Source of the DNA: Rhodothermaceae bacterium
Lineage (GTDB): Bacteria; Bacteroidota; Rhodothermia; Rhodothermales; Rubricoccaceae
Length of the DNA: 14,474 nt
Reading direction: 5' to 3'
NCBI GenBank assembly: GCA_013003465.1
Contig: JABDIZ010000099.1
Coordinates: 1-14,474 of the forward strand
Under the pieces are notes generated by a model, which made no database searches, was not told the origin of the DNA, and saw only the letters and a list, made by a program, of their open reading frames with translations. This document shows positions 6,142-13,442 of this stretch, one piece after another; the first letter of the stretch is position 1; each line of letters starts with the position of its first letter. The position numbers were made by a program, and so were the translations under genes.

Positions 6142-7404
6142 ATGAACACCTTTAAGTCGCTCGGTCTCTCCGAGCCGCTCGTTCGAGGCATCCTCAAAAC
6201 GGGCTACACCACCCCCACCCCCATTCAGGCCAAGGCCATCCCACCCGCCCTCGGGGGGGGCGATCTCACCGGCTGCGCGCAGACCGGCACCGGCAAGACG
6301 GCCGCCTTCGTGCTCCCGATGCTCGACCGGCTTCTCCCAGTGCCGCAGGGCCAGCATCGGCCCGTCCGTGCGCTCGTCGTCACGCCCACGCGCGAACTCG
6401 CCCTCCAGGTGGAAGAGAGCGTGCGCACCTACGGCCGCTTCACAGGCCTCCGCAGCACCGCCGTCTTCGGCGGCGTGGGCTACGGCAAGCAGCTCAACGC
6501 CTTCCGCCGCGGCGTCGACATCGTGATTGCCACACCGGGGCGCCTGCTCGACCACCTCGGCGAGGGCGACCTCGACCTCTCTCGCGTGGAGGTGCTCGTG
6601 CTTGACGAGGCCGACCGCATGTTCGACATGGGCTTCATCAAGGACGTGCGCCGGATCGTGGCCGCCGTACCAAACAAGCGCCAGACGCTCCTGTTCTCGG
6701 CCACGATGCCGCCCGCCATCCAGCGGTTGGCCTCCAGCATCCAGTACAAGCCGACGCTGATCGAAGTGGGTGAGCGGACGAACCCGGCCAAGACGGTCAC
6801 GCAGCGGTTCTACCGCGTCCACCCGAATCAGAAGACGGACCTGCTCCTCCACATCCTCGACGCCGAGCCGGTCGAGAGCGTCCTCGTGTTCTCGCGTACG
6901 AAGCACCGTGCCAACCGGATTGCCAAGCAACTCGTCCGGCAGGGCGTCGCCTCGGCGGCGATCCACGGCAACCGGACGCAGAACCAGCGCCAGCGCGCCC
7001 TCGCCGATTTCAAGAGCGGCGACGTGCAGGTGCTCGTCGCCACCGACATTGCGGCGCGGGGCATTGATGTGGACGGGATCTCGCACGTGATCAACTACGA
7101 CACGCCCAACATGGCCGAGGACTACATCCACCGCATCGGGCGGACGGGCCGCGCGCAGGCCTCCGGTGAGGCCCTCACGTTCGTCGCCGCCGATGAGGAG
7201 GCGTACGTGCGCACCATCGAGAAGGTCACGGGCCAGCGCGTCTCGAAGGAGCGCTACCCCGGCTTCGCGCACACCACGGCCGTCGAGACGGAAGCGGACA
7301 ACACGACCCGGCAGAAGCCTCGTGGCTCGCGGCGTCCTTCCGGCAGAAACGGCAACTCGGCTCCGCGCAACGGATCGAAAGGCCGTCCGGGTCGTCGTCG
7401 CTAG
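6142..7404 (+). CDS. rhlE: DEAD-box ATP-dependent RNA helicase, RhlE type
   Basis: A 420-residue cytoplasmic RNA helicase with all core motifs in order: the N-terminal F-x-x-L-G-L lead-in, Q motif TPIQ with Gln29, motif I AQTGTGKT (46-53), PTRELA (82-87), TPGR (131-134), DEAD (155-158), SAT (186-188), VLVFSRTKHRAN (247-258), ATDIAARGID (300-309) and HRIGRTGR (330-337). The short C-terminal tail (about 385-420) is rich in Arg, Gly, Ser and Asn, as in RhlE-type proteins, where it serves nonspecific RNA binding. RhlE proteins unwind short RNA duplexes in ribosome maturation and mRNA turnover and often matter in the cold. ATG 6142 fits the family start; a GTG at 6112 in frame would add ten untypical residues. 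The gene seems to stand alone, with hairpins in its leader and a terminator behind it. Confidence 0.93.
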   Translation: MNTFKSLGLSEPLVRGILKTGYTTPTPIQAKAIPPALGGGDLTGCAQTGTGKTAAFVLPMLDRLLPVPQGQHRPVRALVVTPTRELALQVEESVRTYGRFTGLRSTAVFGGVGYGKQLNAFRRGVDIVIATPGRLLDHLGEGDLDLSRVEVLVLDEADRMFDMGFIKDVRRIVAAVPNKRQTLLFSATMPPAIQRLASSIQYKPTLIEVGERTNPAKTVTQRFYRVHPNQKTDLLLHILDAEPVESVLVFSRTKHRANRIAKQLVRQGVASAAIHGNRTQNQRQRALADFKSGDVQVLVATDIAARGIDVDGISHVINYDTPNMAEDYIHRIGRTGRAQASGEALTFVAADEEAYVRTIEKVTGQRVSKERYPGFAHTTAVETEADNTTRQKPRGSRRPSGRNGNSAPRNGSKGRPGRRR

Positions 7405-7434
7405 GGAATCGTCTCGGTTACTGCGTCATGGGGA

Positions 7435-7461
7435 GAGGAGGGCGTACAGCTCTCCTCCTTT
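7435..7461 (+). terminator. Rho-independent-like terminator after rhlE
   Basis: GAGGAGGGC at 7435-7443 pairs with GCTCTCCTC at 7449-7457 (nine pairs including one G-T) around the loop GTACA, followed by C and TTT. It begins 31 bases after the rhlE stop and ends only 23 bases before the next start codon, so it may also act as an attenuator for the downstream gene. Confidence 0.6.
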
Positions 7462-7484
7462 GAACCCCCATCCGGAGAAAACCG

Positions 7485-8915
7485 ATGCGTATCTATTCCC
7501 TCCTGACCCTCGACGGATCCCCCACAACGTTATCCGAGCCCGAAGTCGCCGCCCTGGCGGGTGGCCTCGGCGGCGGCGTGCTGACGCCTGAATCGGACAC
7601 CTACGACGAGACGCGGGCCATCTGGAACGGCATGATCGACCGCCGTCCCGGCCTCATCGCTCGCTGTACCCATGCGGCCGATGTGCAGCATGCCGTGCGC
7701 TTCGCCCGGAAGCATGACCTGCTGGTGGCCGTCCGCGGCGGCGGCCATAACATCGCGGGCCATGCGATCTGCGACGACGGTCTGCTGATCGACCTCGCAC
7801 CGATGCAAGCCGTTGACGTTGACCCCGTGGCCCGCACAGCCCGCGTGGAGCCCGGCTGCACGCTGGCCGACTTCGACCGCGAGGCGCAGATCTTCGGGCT
7901 CGCCACGCCCGTCGGCATCAACTCGACCACCGGCATCGCGGGGCTGACCCTCGGCGGCGGCTTCGGCTGGCTCAGCCGCAAGTATGGCATGACCATCGAC
8001 AACCTGCTCGCCGTCGACATCGTGACGCCCGATGGGCAGCTTCTCCGGGCGAGCGAGCACGAGCACCCGGATCTGTTCTGGGCCATCCGCGGCGGCGGCG
8101 GCAACTTCGGCATCGTGACCGCCTTCACATTCCAGTTGCACGCCATCGGGACGGAGGTACTCTCCGGGCTCATCGTTCACCCCGCCGAGGATGCCGACGC
8201 CGTGCTCCGCTTCTACCGCGACTTCGTAGACTCGCTGCCCGACGAGACGGCCGTGTGGGTGGTGCTGCGCAAGGCGCCGCCGCTTCCATTCTTGCCTGAG
8301 GACTGGCACGGGCGTGATGTCGTCGTGCTCGCCGCCTTCCACGTGGGCGATATGGCCGAAGGCGAACGCCTCCTCGCGCCGCTCCGCGCCTTCGGCACGC
8401 CCATCGCCGACGTGATCGGGCCGCACGTCTACCTCGAATGGCAGCAGGCCTTCGATCCGCTGCTCACGCCAGGCGCGCGCAACTACTGGAAGTCGCACAG
8501 CTTCATGGCGCTACCCGACGAGGCGCTCGACACATTCGCCGCCTATGCGCGCCGTGTACCCTCGCCGCACACCGAGATCTTCATCGGTCAGGTCGGCGGC
8601 GCGATGGGACGGGTGGGCGCTGAGGAGACGGCCTATGCCAACCGGGATGCGCGCTTCATCGCGAACGTGCACGGCCGCTGGGAGACACCCGAGGAGGACG
8701 CAGGCGGGATCGCGTGGTCGCGCGAATGCTTCCAGGCGCTCACGCCCTACGCGACGGGCGGCGTCTACGTCAACTTCCTCACAGAGGACGAGGAGGGTCG
8801 CATCCGAGCCGCCTACGGGCCGAACTACGAGCGGCTGGCCGAGGTGAAGGAGGCCTACGACCCCGAGAATCGTCTCCGGCTCAACCAGAACATCCGCCCC
8901 GCTGTCCCAGCCTGA
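7485..8915 (+). CDS. FAD-binding oxidoreductase of the berberine-bridge-enzyme type
   Basis: A 476-residue flavoprotein. The PCMH-type FAD-binding domain spans roughly residues 40-225: PGLIARCTHAADVQHAVRFA, VAVRGGGHNIAGHA, LIDLAPM, VEPGCTLADFD, GIAGLTLGGGFGWLSRKYG, DNLLAVDIVTPDG, LFWAIRGGGGNFGIVTAFTF. His88 in RGGGH is the expected site of covalent 8-alpha-histidyl FAD. The position of the second covalent link in BBE-like enzymes (a Cys in 'GxC', 14 residues before the last G of the glycine motif) is Asn146 here, so single-site attachment is predicted. The C-terminus has the BBE signature YVNFL and AEVKEAYDPENRLRLNQNIRP. Relatives oxidise sugars, alkaloids or other alcohols; the substrate is not readable. 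No signal peptide is seen. ATG 7485 has GGAG at 7474-7477 as ribosome binding site. Confidence 0.92.
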   Translation: MRIYSLLTLDGSPTTLSEPEVAALAGGLGGGVLTPESDTYDETRAIWNGMIDRRPGLIARCTHAADVQHAVRFARKHDLLVAVRGGGHNIAGHAICDDGLLIDLAPMQAVDVDPVARTARVEPGCTLADFDREAQIFGLATPVGINSTTGIAGLTLGGGFGWLSRKYGMTIDNLLAVDIVTPDGQLLRASEHEHPDLFWAIRGGGGNFGIVTAFTFQLHAIGTEVLSGLIVHPAEDADAVLRFYRDFVDSLPDETAVWVVLRKAPPLPFLPEDWHGRDVVVLAAFHVGDMAEGERLLAPLRAFGTPIADVIGPHVYLEWQQAFDPLLTPGARNYWKSHSFMALPDEALDTFAAYARRVPSPHTEIFIGQVGGAMGRVGAEETAYANRDARFIANVHGRWETPEEDAGGIAWSRECFQALTPYATGGVYVNFLTEDEEGRIRAAYGPNYERLAEVKEAYDPENRLRLNQNIRPAVPA

Positions 8916-8942
8916 TCGGATGATTCGGTAGCAGCTCTCCAT

Positions 8943-8975
8943 GCGCCCGTCTTCACCTAGAGGACGGGCGCGTTG
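8943..8975 (+). terminator. terminator hairpin after the FAD oxidoreductase
   Basis: A perfect 9-bp GC-rich stem, GCGCCCGTC at 8943-8951 and GACGGGCGC at 8963-8971, with an 11-base loop and a weak GTTG tail. It starts 27 bases after the oxidoreductase stop. It separates this gene from the hydrolase gene that follows. Confidence 0.6.
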
Positions 8976-9056
8976 CGTCAGGCGGGCCAGCCAGATGTAA
9001 CCCCAGCGGCGGGGTAGGTGTCCTGCAGGTGCCCTTCTGTCTGTACGCCTGCTTGC

Positions 9057-10046
9057 ATGCCTGTCTATTCCTTTCGCCTCCTGTTGCCCATCGTTCTTCT
9101 GCTCGCTGCTCCCGTGTGGGCGCAACCTGACGGCCGCGCCGCCCCAACGGAGCAGGAGGTCACCTATGCCAACGGCGACGTGACGCTGGTGGCCACGGTG
9201 TCGATCCCGGCAGGAGAGGGACCGTTCCCCGGCGTCGTCATTGTGCAGGGCTCGGGGAGCAGCGACCGGTCCAACCCCTGGACGGCGGCCTACGTCGAGG
9301 CGCTCGTCGCACGGGGGATTGCGGTGCTGCATCCCGACAAGCGCGGTTCGGGCGCATCGGGTGGCGTTTGGCAGGAGGCCTCCTTCGTGGATCTAGCCGA
9401 TGATGCTCTGGCCGGAGTCGTGCAGTTGCGCGCGCATCCGAGCGTGGACTCGGCGCGCGTCGGTGTGATCGGGTTCAGCCAGGGCGGGCACGTCGTCCCC
9501 CTCGCCGCGACACGTTCGCCCGATGTGGCCTTCGTGATCGATGTGTCGGGCTCGGTCGTTCCCATCCTGGAGCAGATCGGCGACGAGATCCGGCTGATGG
9601 GCGAACGGGCAGGCCTGACGGCGGCGGAACTCGCAACGGTGCAGACGATCCACGAGCGGAGCGTCACGTACGCCCTGACCGGTGAGGGCTGGGACGCCTA
9701 CGCCGAGGCGCTGGCTGCGGCAAAGGCCGGTCGGATGGGCGGCATGGACGTGGTCGAAGGGTTTACCACGGATCCGGGCGCCTCGGTCTGGGCCTTCCTC
9801 CGCACCCTCGGCGACTTCGACCCGCTGCCCTACTGGCGTGAGGTCGAGGTCCCTGTGCTGTTCCTCTACGGCGGGCGCGACGAGAACGTGGACGTCTACA
9901 AGAGCGCCCGCCTCATTGAGGAAGAACTGACGCCCACCGGCCTGACCTATAGCTTGCTCCTGTTCCGGAACAACGGGCATGCGCTGTTCCGAGACGACGC
10001 GATGGACTTCATCGCGCGCTGGATACACGACGGGGGACGTGACTGA
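9057..10046 (+). CDS. exported alpha/beta hydrolase
   Basis: A 329-residue protein with a Sec signal peptide (about residues 1-22, hydrophobic LLLPIVLLLAAPVWA ending in AxA-like WAQ) and an alpha/beta-hydrolase domain of the dienelactone-hydrolase/S9-like kind. Visible landmarks are FPGVVIVQGSGSSDRSNPW (oxyanion-hole strand), GIAVLHPDKRGSGASGG, the nucleophile elbow VGVIGFSQGG with Ser141, VPVLFLYGGRDENVD with likely acid Asp275, and RNNGHALF with His308. A helical lid runs from about residues 170 to 245. Such periplasmic proteins are esterases or peptidase-like hydrolases; substrate unknown. ATG 9057 is chosen over an in-frame GTG at 9018 because it begins directly at the signal peptide. The DUF2071 gene starts 41 bases after the stop, so the two may be co-transcribed. 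Confidence 0.9.
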   Translation: MPVYSFRLLLPIVLLLAAPVWAQPDGRAAPTEQEVTYANGDVTLVATVSIPAGEGPFPGVVIVQGSGSSDRSNPWTAAYVEALVARGIAVLHPDKRGSGASGGVWQEASFVDLADDALAGVVQLRAHPSVDSARVGVIGFSQGGHVVPLAATRSPDVAFVIDVSGSVVPILEQIGDEIRLMGERAGLTAAELATVQTIHERSVTYALTGEGWDAYAEALAAAKAGRMGGMDVVEGFTTDPGASVWAFLRTLGDFDPLPYWREVEVPVLFLYGGRDENVDVYKSARLIEEELTPTGLTYSLLLFRNNGHALFRDDAMDFIARWIHDGGRD

Positions 10047-10087
10047 GCCCGGGGGGTACCTTGGCCGCGAGCCCAGCCCCCTGCGTC

Positions 10088-10810
10088 ATGCCTCGTCCGT
10101 TTCTGACTGCCCGCTGGGAGCACCTCGTCTTCCTGAACTACGCCTGTCCGCGCGCGCTCCTCGACCCGCTCGTGCCTGAGGGGACGAGCCTGGACCTGTG
10201 GAACGGCGAGGCTCTCGTCAGCCTCGTGGGCTTCCGCTTCGCCGACACGAAAGTGCGCGGGCTGCCGATTCCGGGGCACCGCACGTTCGAGGAGGTCAAC
10301 CTCCGCTTCTACGTGCGCCGCACGGCCCCCGACGGCACCGAGCGTCCGGCGGTCGTGTTCATCCGCGAGCTCGTTCCGCGCCGCGCCATCGCGTTCGTGG
10401 CGCGGACGCTCTACAACGAGCCCTACCGCGCCGTGCCCATGGCGCACGATGTGGCACTCGACCGGGAGCGCGGCGGCTTCGCCGAGTACACGTGGAGAGC
10501 CGAGGGCGAGCCGTTCGCGATGCGCGCCGACGTGGAGGGGCCCGCCGGTCGCCTGGAACCAGGCACCGAGGCGGCGTTCATCACCGAGCACTACTGGGGC
10601 TACACGCGCCAGCGCGACGGCGGGACGCTGGAGTACCAGGTCGAGCATCCGCCGTGGGAGATCTGGACGGCGCATGAGGCCCGGTTCACCGGCCCGGCAG
10701 CGGCGCTGTACGGCCCGGCATTCGGAGAGGTCCTCGCCGCCGCGCCGCAGTCGGCCTTTGTGGCGTGGGGGAGCGAGGTCGCGGTCTATCCGGGGCAGCG
10801 GCTGGCCTAG
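10088..10810 (+). CDS. DUF2071 (YqjF-like) protein
   Basis: A 240-residue cytoplasmic protein without signal or membrane segments. It matches the DUF2071/YqjF family: W at 10 in the opening TARWEHLVFLNYACP, LLDPLVPEGTSLDLWNGEALVSLVGFRF, VRGLPIPGHRTFEEVNLRFYVRR, AVVFIRELVPRRAIAFVARTLYNEPY, and EHYWGYTRQRDGGTLEYQVEHPPWEIW. The family has an acetoacetate-decarboxylase-like beta fold but no established enzymatic role. The in-frame TTG at 10061 was passed over for ATG 10088, which gives the family's usual start. It follows the exported hydrolase by 41 bases on the same strand; no functional link between the two is known to me. Confidence 0.9.
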   Translation: MPRPFLTARWEHLVFLNYACPRALLDPLVPEGTSLDLWNGEALVSLVGFRFADTKVRGLPIPGHRTFEEVNLRFYVRRTAPDGTERPAVVFIRELVPRRAIAFVARTLYNEPYRAVPMAHDVALDRERGGFAEYTWRAEGEPFAMRADVEGPAGRLEPGTEAAFITEHYWGYTRQRDGGTLEYQVEHPPWEIWTAHEARFTGPAAALYGPAFGEVLAAAPQSAFVAWGSEVAVYPGQRLA

Positions 10811-10841
10811 CGCGGCACGCCAATGCAATCGGCGGCCAGGC

Positions 10842-10860
10842 CGTTGCGCCGACGGCAACG
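10842..10860 (+). terminator. weak hairpin after the DUF2071 gene
   Basis: CGTTGC at 10842-10847 pairs with GCAACG at 10855-10860 around a 7-base loop, 32 bases after the DUF2071 stop. There is no T-run. It is placed correctly for a terminator but is weak. Confidence 0.3.
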
Positions 10861-10877
10861 CCGGGGTTACGATCTAA

Positions 10878-10920
10878 GAACATGTTCCTTGTATATTGCG
10901 GGTATAAAAGACTTAGGAGG
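10878..10920 (+). promoter_or_regulatory. AT-rich promoter region with 10-bp palindrome and Shine-Dalgarno
   Basis: GAACATGTTC at 10878-10887 is a perfect 10-base palindrome, followed by TATATT at 10892-10897 and TATAAAAG at 10903-10910, either of which could be the -7/-10 element. AGGAGG at 10915-10920 is a full Shine-Dalgarno six bases before ATG 10927 and decides that start. The palindrome lies where an operator or the -35 region would be. Because TATAAAAG is very close to the Shine-Dalgarno, the TATATT element is more plausible as the promoter. Confidence 0.45.
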
Positions 10921-10926
10921 CTGGGC

Positions 10927-11577
10927 ATGCGGGCGTTTTTACAAGGGGTCGCCGCGGTGGCGTTTGTCGCACTGATTGTGTCGGGCTGTGGCGAGGACGC
11001 GCCCGACGCGGCCTCGTCCACGGAGGGCGAGGACACTGCCGCAGAGATGGCCGAGCAGGTCGCTGAAGCGTTCGTCCCGGCTGCCGATCAGTTCGGCGTC
11101 GAGCAGTTCAAGGTGGTCTATGCGCTGGAGGGCCAGGAGACTGGGACGCGCACGATGTGGGTGGAGGACTACGGCGCCCGCGTGGGCATGGAGGACAGCC
11201 TGACCCTCTACAGCGAGCGACAGCACAAGCTCTACTACTGGGACGGCGACCAGTCGCACCTGCTGGACCGGCCCGATGGCGAGGTGTATTCGACCGGCCT
11301 CCGCGTCAAGGCGTCCGAACCCACGGCCTTCGCCACGACTCCGGCCAGTAGCCTGGAGACCGTCGGCTATGAGCGCCTTGGCGAGAAGACCCTCGTGGGG
11401 CACACCTGCGAGCACTGGCAGAACACGCAACTCAACTACGAGGGCTGCCGCTGGAACAACATCGAACTGGAGTTCCTGAATGGCGCAGGCACCGACCGCA
11501 TCCTTCAGCAGAGTGTGGCCACGGAGTTCGTGGAGGGCGAAGGCATCCCCGACCGGATCCGCGCGCTCGCCGAATAG
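10927..11577 (+). CDS. lipoprotein of unknown function, DUF4412-like
   Basis: A 216-residue lipoprotein: basic start, hydrophobic helix and lipobox IVSGC with lipidated Cys21. A short acidic linker (about 22-45) follows, then a beta-rich domain with FKVVYALEGQETGTRTMWVED, QHKLYYWDGDQSHLLD and YERLGEKTLVGHTCEHWQ, and a late EGCRWNNIELEF. The repeated strands and the 'G-x-x-C-x-x-W' turn recall DUF4412/LolA-like outer-membrane-facing proteins, but this is a resemblance only. Two cysteines (in GHTCEH and EGCRW) could form a disulfide. The frame is open upstream to 10765, but the AGGAGG six bases before ATG 10927 and the lipoprotein signal fix the start. It appears to be monocistronic, 116 bases after the DUF2071 gene. 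Confidence 0.85.
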   Translation: MRAFLQGVAAVAFVALIVSGCGEDAPDAASSTEGEDTAAEMAEQVAEAFVPAADQFGVEQFKVVYALEGQETGTRTMWVEDYGARVGMEDSLTLYSERQHKLYYWDGDQSHLLDRPDGEVYSTGLRVKASEPTAFATTPASSLETVGYERLGEKTLVGHTCEHWQNTQLNYEGCRWNNIELEFLNGAGTDRILQQSVATEFVEGEGIPDRIRALAE

Positions 11578-11645
11578 AGGGCTAGCCTAGATCGGCAGCG
11601 AGGTTCGCGCCTGTTCGAGCAGGACACTGGAGTCGGAGGCCGGTT

Positions 11646-11653
11646 TAGGTTTG
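11646..11653 (+). promoter_or_regulatory. perfect TAnnTTTG -7 element upstream of the GH20 gene
   Basis: TAGGTTTG at 11646-11653 matches the Bacteroidota -7 consensus at all six fixed positions. No TTTG is found at the expected 17-23 bases upstream, so the -33 part is missing or weak. If used, the transcript would have a leader of roughly 120 bases before ATG 11778, containing a small stem (GCCGC 11725-11729 with GCGGC 11735-11739). The rest of the 200-base gap 11578-11777 shows no gene. Confidence 0.33.
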
Positions 11654-11777
11654 GGGCGAGATCGTGCGCCGCCGGATTGGCTCGTTTGGGCGCTGGCGTG
11701 TACGTTGCCTCGTTCAACCGCTTCGCCGCGGTAGGCGGCAGCGCAGCCCGCTTGTCTACGGCTCCCGTGCCAGACCT

Positions 11778-13412
11778 ATGAGAAGTGTCGCTCTCGCGTT
11801 CGTCCTCGTCCTCGCTTCGGTGGGGGCGTCGGCCCACCAGGCGCCGCTCATCCCAGCCACTCCGCCCGCGCTCATCCCCTCCCCGCGCTCAGCCGTCTTC
11901 GCCGAGTCGGGTGGATTTGTCGTTACGTCACGGACGCCCATCGTTGTGCCCGGTGGTGCGGACGAGGCGGTTCGTGTGGGGGAGGTGCTGTCGGCGTTGA
12001 TCGGGCCGGGCGTGGGCGTGGGGCACCCAGACAGCCTCGATGTTCAGCCACTGGTCGAGACCGGACCGCCGCGCGACGGGGCTATCGTGCTCGCGCTCAC
12101 CGACCGCGCCGACGTGCAAGCGCCGGAAGCCTATGCGCTGACCGTGGAGCCAGCCGGGGTGCGGATCGAGGCGGGGACGGCGGCGGGGCTCTTCTACGGG
12201 GTGCAGACGCTCCGCCAACTCCTGCCGCCCGAGGTCGAGTACAGTGCCGCGCGGATCGGCCCGCTCGACGTTCCGGCCGTCGTCATCCTCGACGCGCCGC
12301 GCTACCCCTGGCGCGGCGCCATGCTCGACGTGGCCCGCCACTTCTTCGGCGTAGCCGCCATCGAGCAGTACCTCGACCACATGGCGCTCTACAAGCTCAA
12401 CCGGTTGCACCTCCACCTGTCGGACGATCAGGGCTGGCGCGTCGAGATTCCCGGCTGGCCGCGCCTGACGACGGTCGGCGCGCAGAATGAGGTCGGGGGT
12501 GGCCCCGGGGGCTACCTCTCGACGGCCGACTACGAGCACCTCGTTCGCTACGCTGCCGACCGGTTCATCACCGTCGTGCCCGAGATCGACATGCCCGGCC
12601 ATATCCACGCGGCGCTCGTGGCCCACCCCGACCTGTCGTGCGACGGCGAGCCGCGCGAGCCCTACACCGGCATCCGGGTGGGCTTCAGCGCCCTCTGCGT
12701 CGAGCAGGAGGCGACCTACGCCTTCCTCGACGACGTGATCGGTGCACTGGCTGCGCGGACGCCTGGCGCATGGTTCCATATCGGAGGCGACGAGGTGCAG
12801 ACGCTCTCGCACGAGCAGTACGCCACGTTCGTGCAGCGCGCTGAAGCCCTCGTGGCCGCTCACGGCAAGCGTTTGGTGGGATGGGATGAGATCGCGGGCG
12901 TACCCCTGCAACCTGGCGCGACGCTCCAACTCTGGCGGCCCTTCTGGGACGACCTCACGCACCCCGATTCGGCGCGCCGCGCGCGGGCCCACGCTCATGC
13001 GGACGCCGTGGTCGGAGCCGTGGAGGGGGGCGCCCATCTGATTCTCTCGCCCGCCGACCGCATCTACCTCGACATGAAAGTCGATTCCACGACGGCACTC
13101 GGGCTGGCGTGGGCCGGTTACAATGGCGTCCGTGATGCGTACGACTGGGGTGAGACGCCGTGGCTGGACGCGCTCCCCGACGGGGCCATCATCGGTATCG
13201 AGGCCCCGCTGTGGACGGAGACCATTGCGACCGTGGCCGACCTGGAGGCGATGGCGTTTCCGCGCCTGGTCGGCGTGGCCGAGCGCGGCTGGTCCTCCCG
13301 CGAGACCCTCGACTGGGACGACTACCGGGTGCGCCTCGCCCGGCAGGCTCCGCGCTGGCACATACTCGGCCTCAACTACACGCGCGTGCCGGAGGTCTGG
13401 AACGCCGACTAG
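11778..13412 (+). CDS. secreted GH20 beta-N-acetylhexosaminidase
   Basis: A 544-residue exported glycoside hydrolase. A signal peptide spans about residues 1-19 (cleavage after GASA). The N-terminal GH20b-type beta domain covers roughly 30-165 and includes AYALTVEPAGVRIEAGTAAG and LFYGVQTLRQLLP. The (beta/alpha)8 catalytic domain follows: RYPWRGAMLDVARHF with substrate-binding Arg179, KLNRLHLHLSDDQGWRVEI, VVPEIDMPGHIHAAL, and the catalytic pair Asp338-Glu339 in WFHIGGDEV. Later come KRLVGWDEI, LILSPADRIYLDMK and GIEAPLWTE. Family enzymes release terminal GlcNAc or GalNAc by substrate-assisted catalysis, from chitin oligomers, peptidoglycan or glycans. A basic/His-rich insertion (SARRARAHAHADA, about 398-410) precedes the 'GGAHLILSP' strand. 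ATG 11778 gives the signal peptide. Length and motifs are complete. It converges with the next gene, 30 bases apart. Confidence 0.94.
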   Translation: MRSVALAFVLVLASVGASAHQAPLIPATPPALIPSPRSAVFAESGGFVVTSRTPIVVPGGADEAVRVGEVLSALIGPGVGVGHPDSLDVQPLVETGPPRDGAIVLALTDRADVQAPEAYALTVEPAGVRIEAGTAAGLFYGVQTLRQLLPPEVEYSAARIGPLDVPAVVILDAPRYPWRGAMLDVARHFFGVAAIEQYLDHMALYKLNRLHLHLSDDQGWRVEIPGWPRLTTVGAQNEVGGGPGGYLSTADYEHLVRYAADRFITVVPEIDMPGHIHAALVAHPDLSCDGEPREPYTGIRVGFSALCVEQEATYAFLDDVIGALAARTPGAWFHIGGDEVQTLSHEQYATFVQRAEALVAAHGKRLVGWDEIAGVPLQPGATLQLWRPFWDDLTHPDSARRARAHAHADAVVGAVEGGAHLILSPADRIYLDMKVDSTTALGLAWAGYNGVRDAYDWGETPWLDALPDGAIIGIEAPLWTETIATVADLEAMAFPRLVGVAERGWSSRETLDWDDYRVRLARQAPRWHILGLNYTRVPEVWNAD

Positions 13413-13442
13413 GCCGTAGCTCCGGAACGAAACGTAGCGGCG

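Noticed and set aside
7530..8498. Long minus-strand open frame opposite the FAD oxidoreductase.
   Set aside because: It mirrors a fully recognisable oxidoreductase and shows no family motif of its own.
11610..11623. CCTGT/GCAGG hairpin after the lipoprotein gene as a terminator.
   Set aside because: Five pairs including one wobble and no T-run; too weak to call.
11928..13361. 477-residue minus-strand open frame opposite the GH20 gene.
   Set aside because: Antisense artefact of GC-rich codons; the GH20 motifs on the plus strand are complete.
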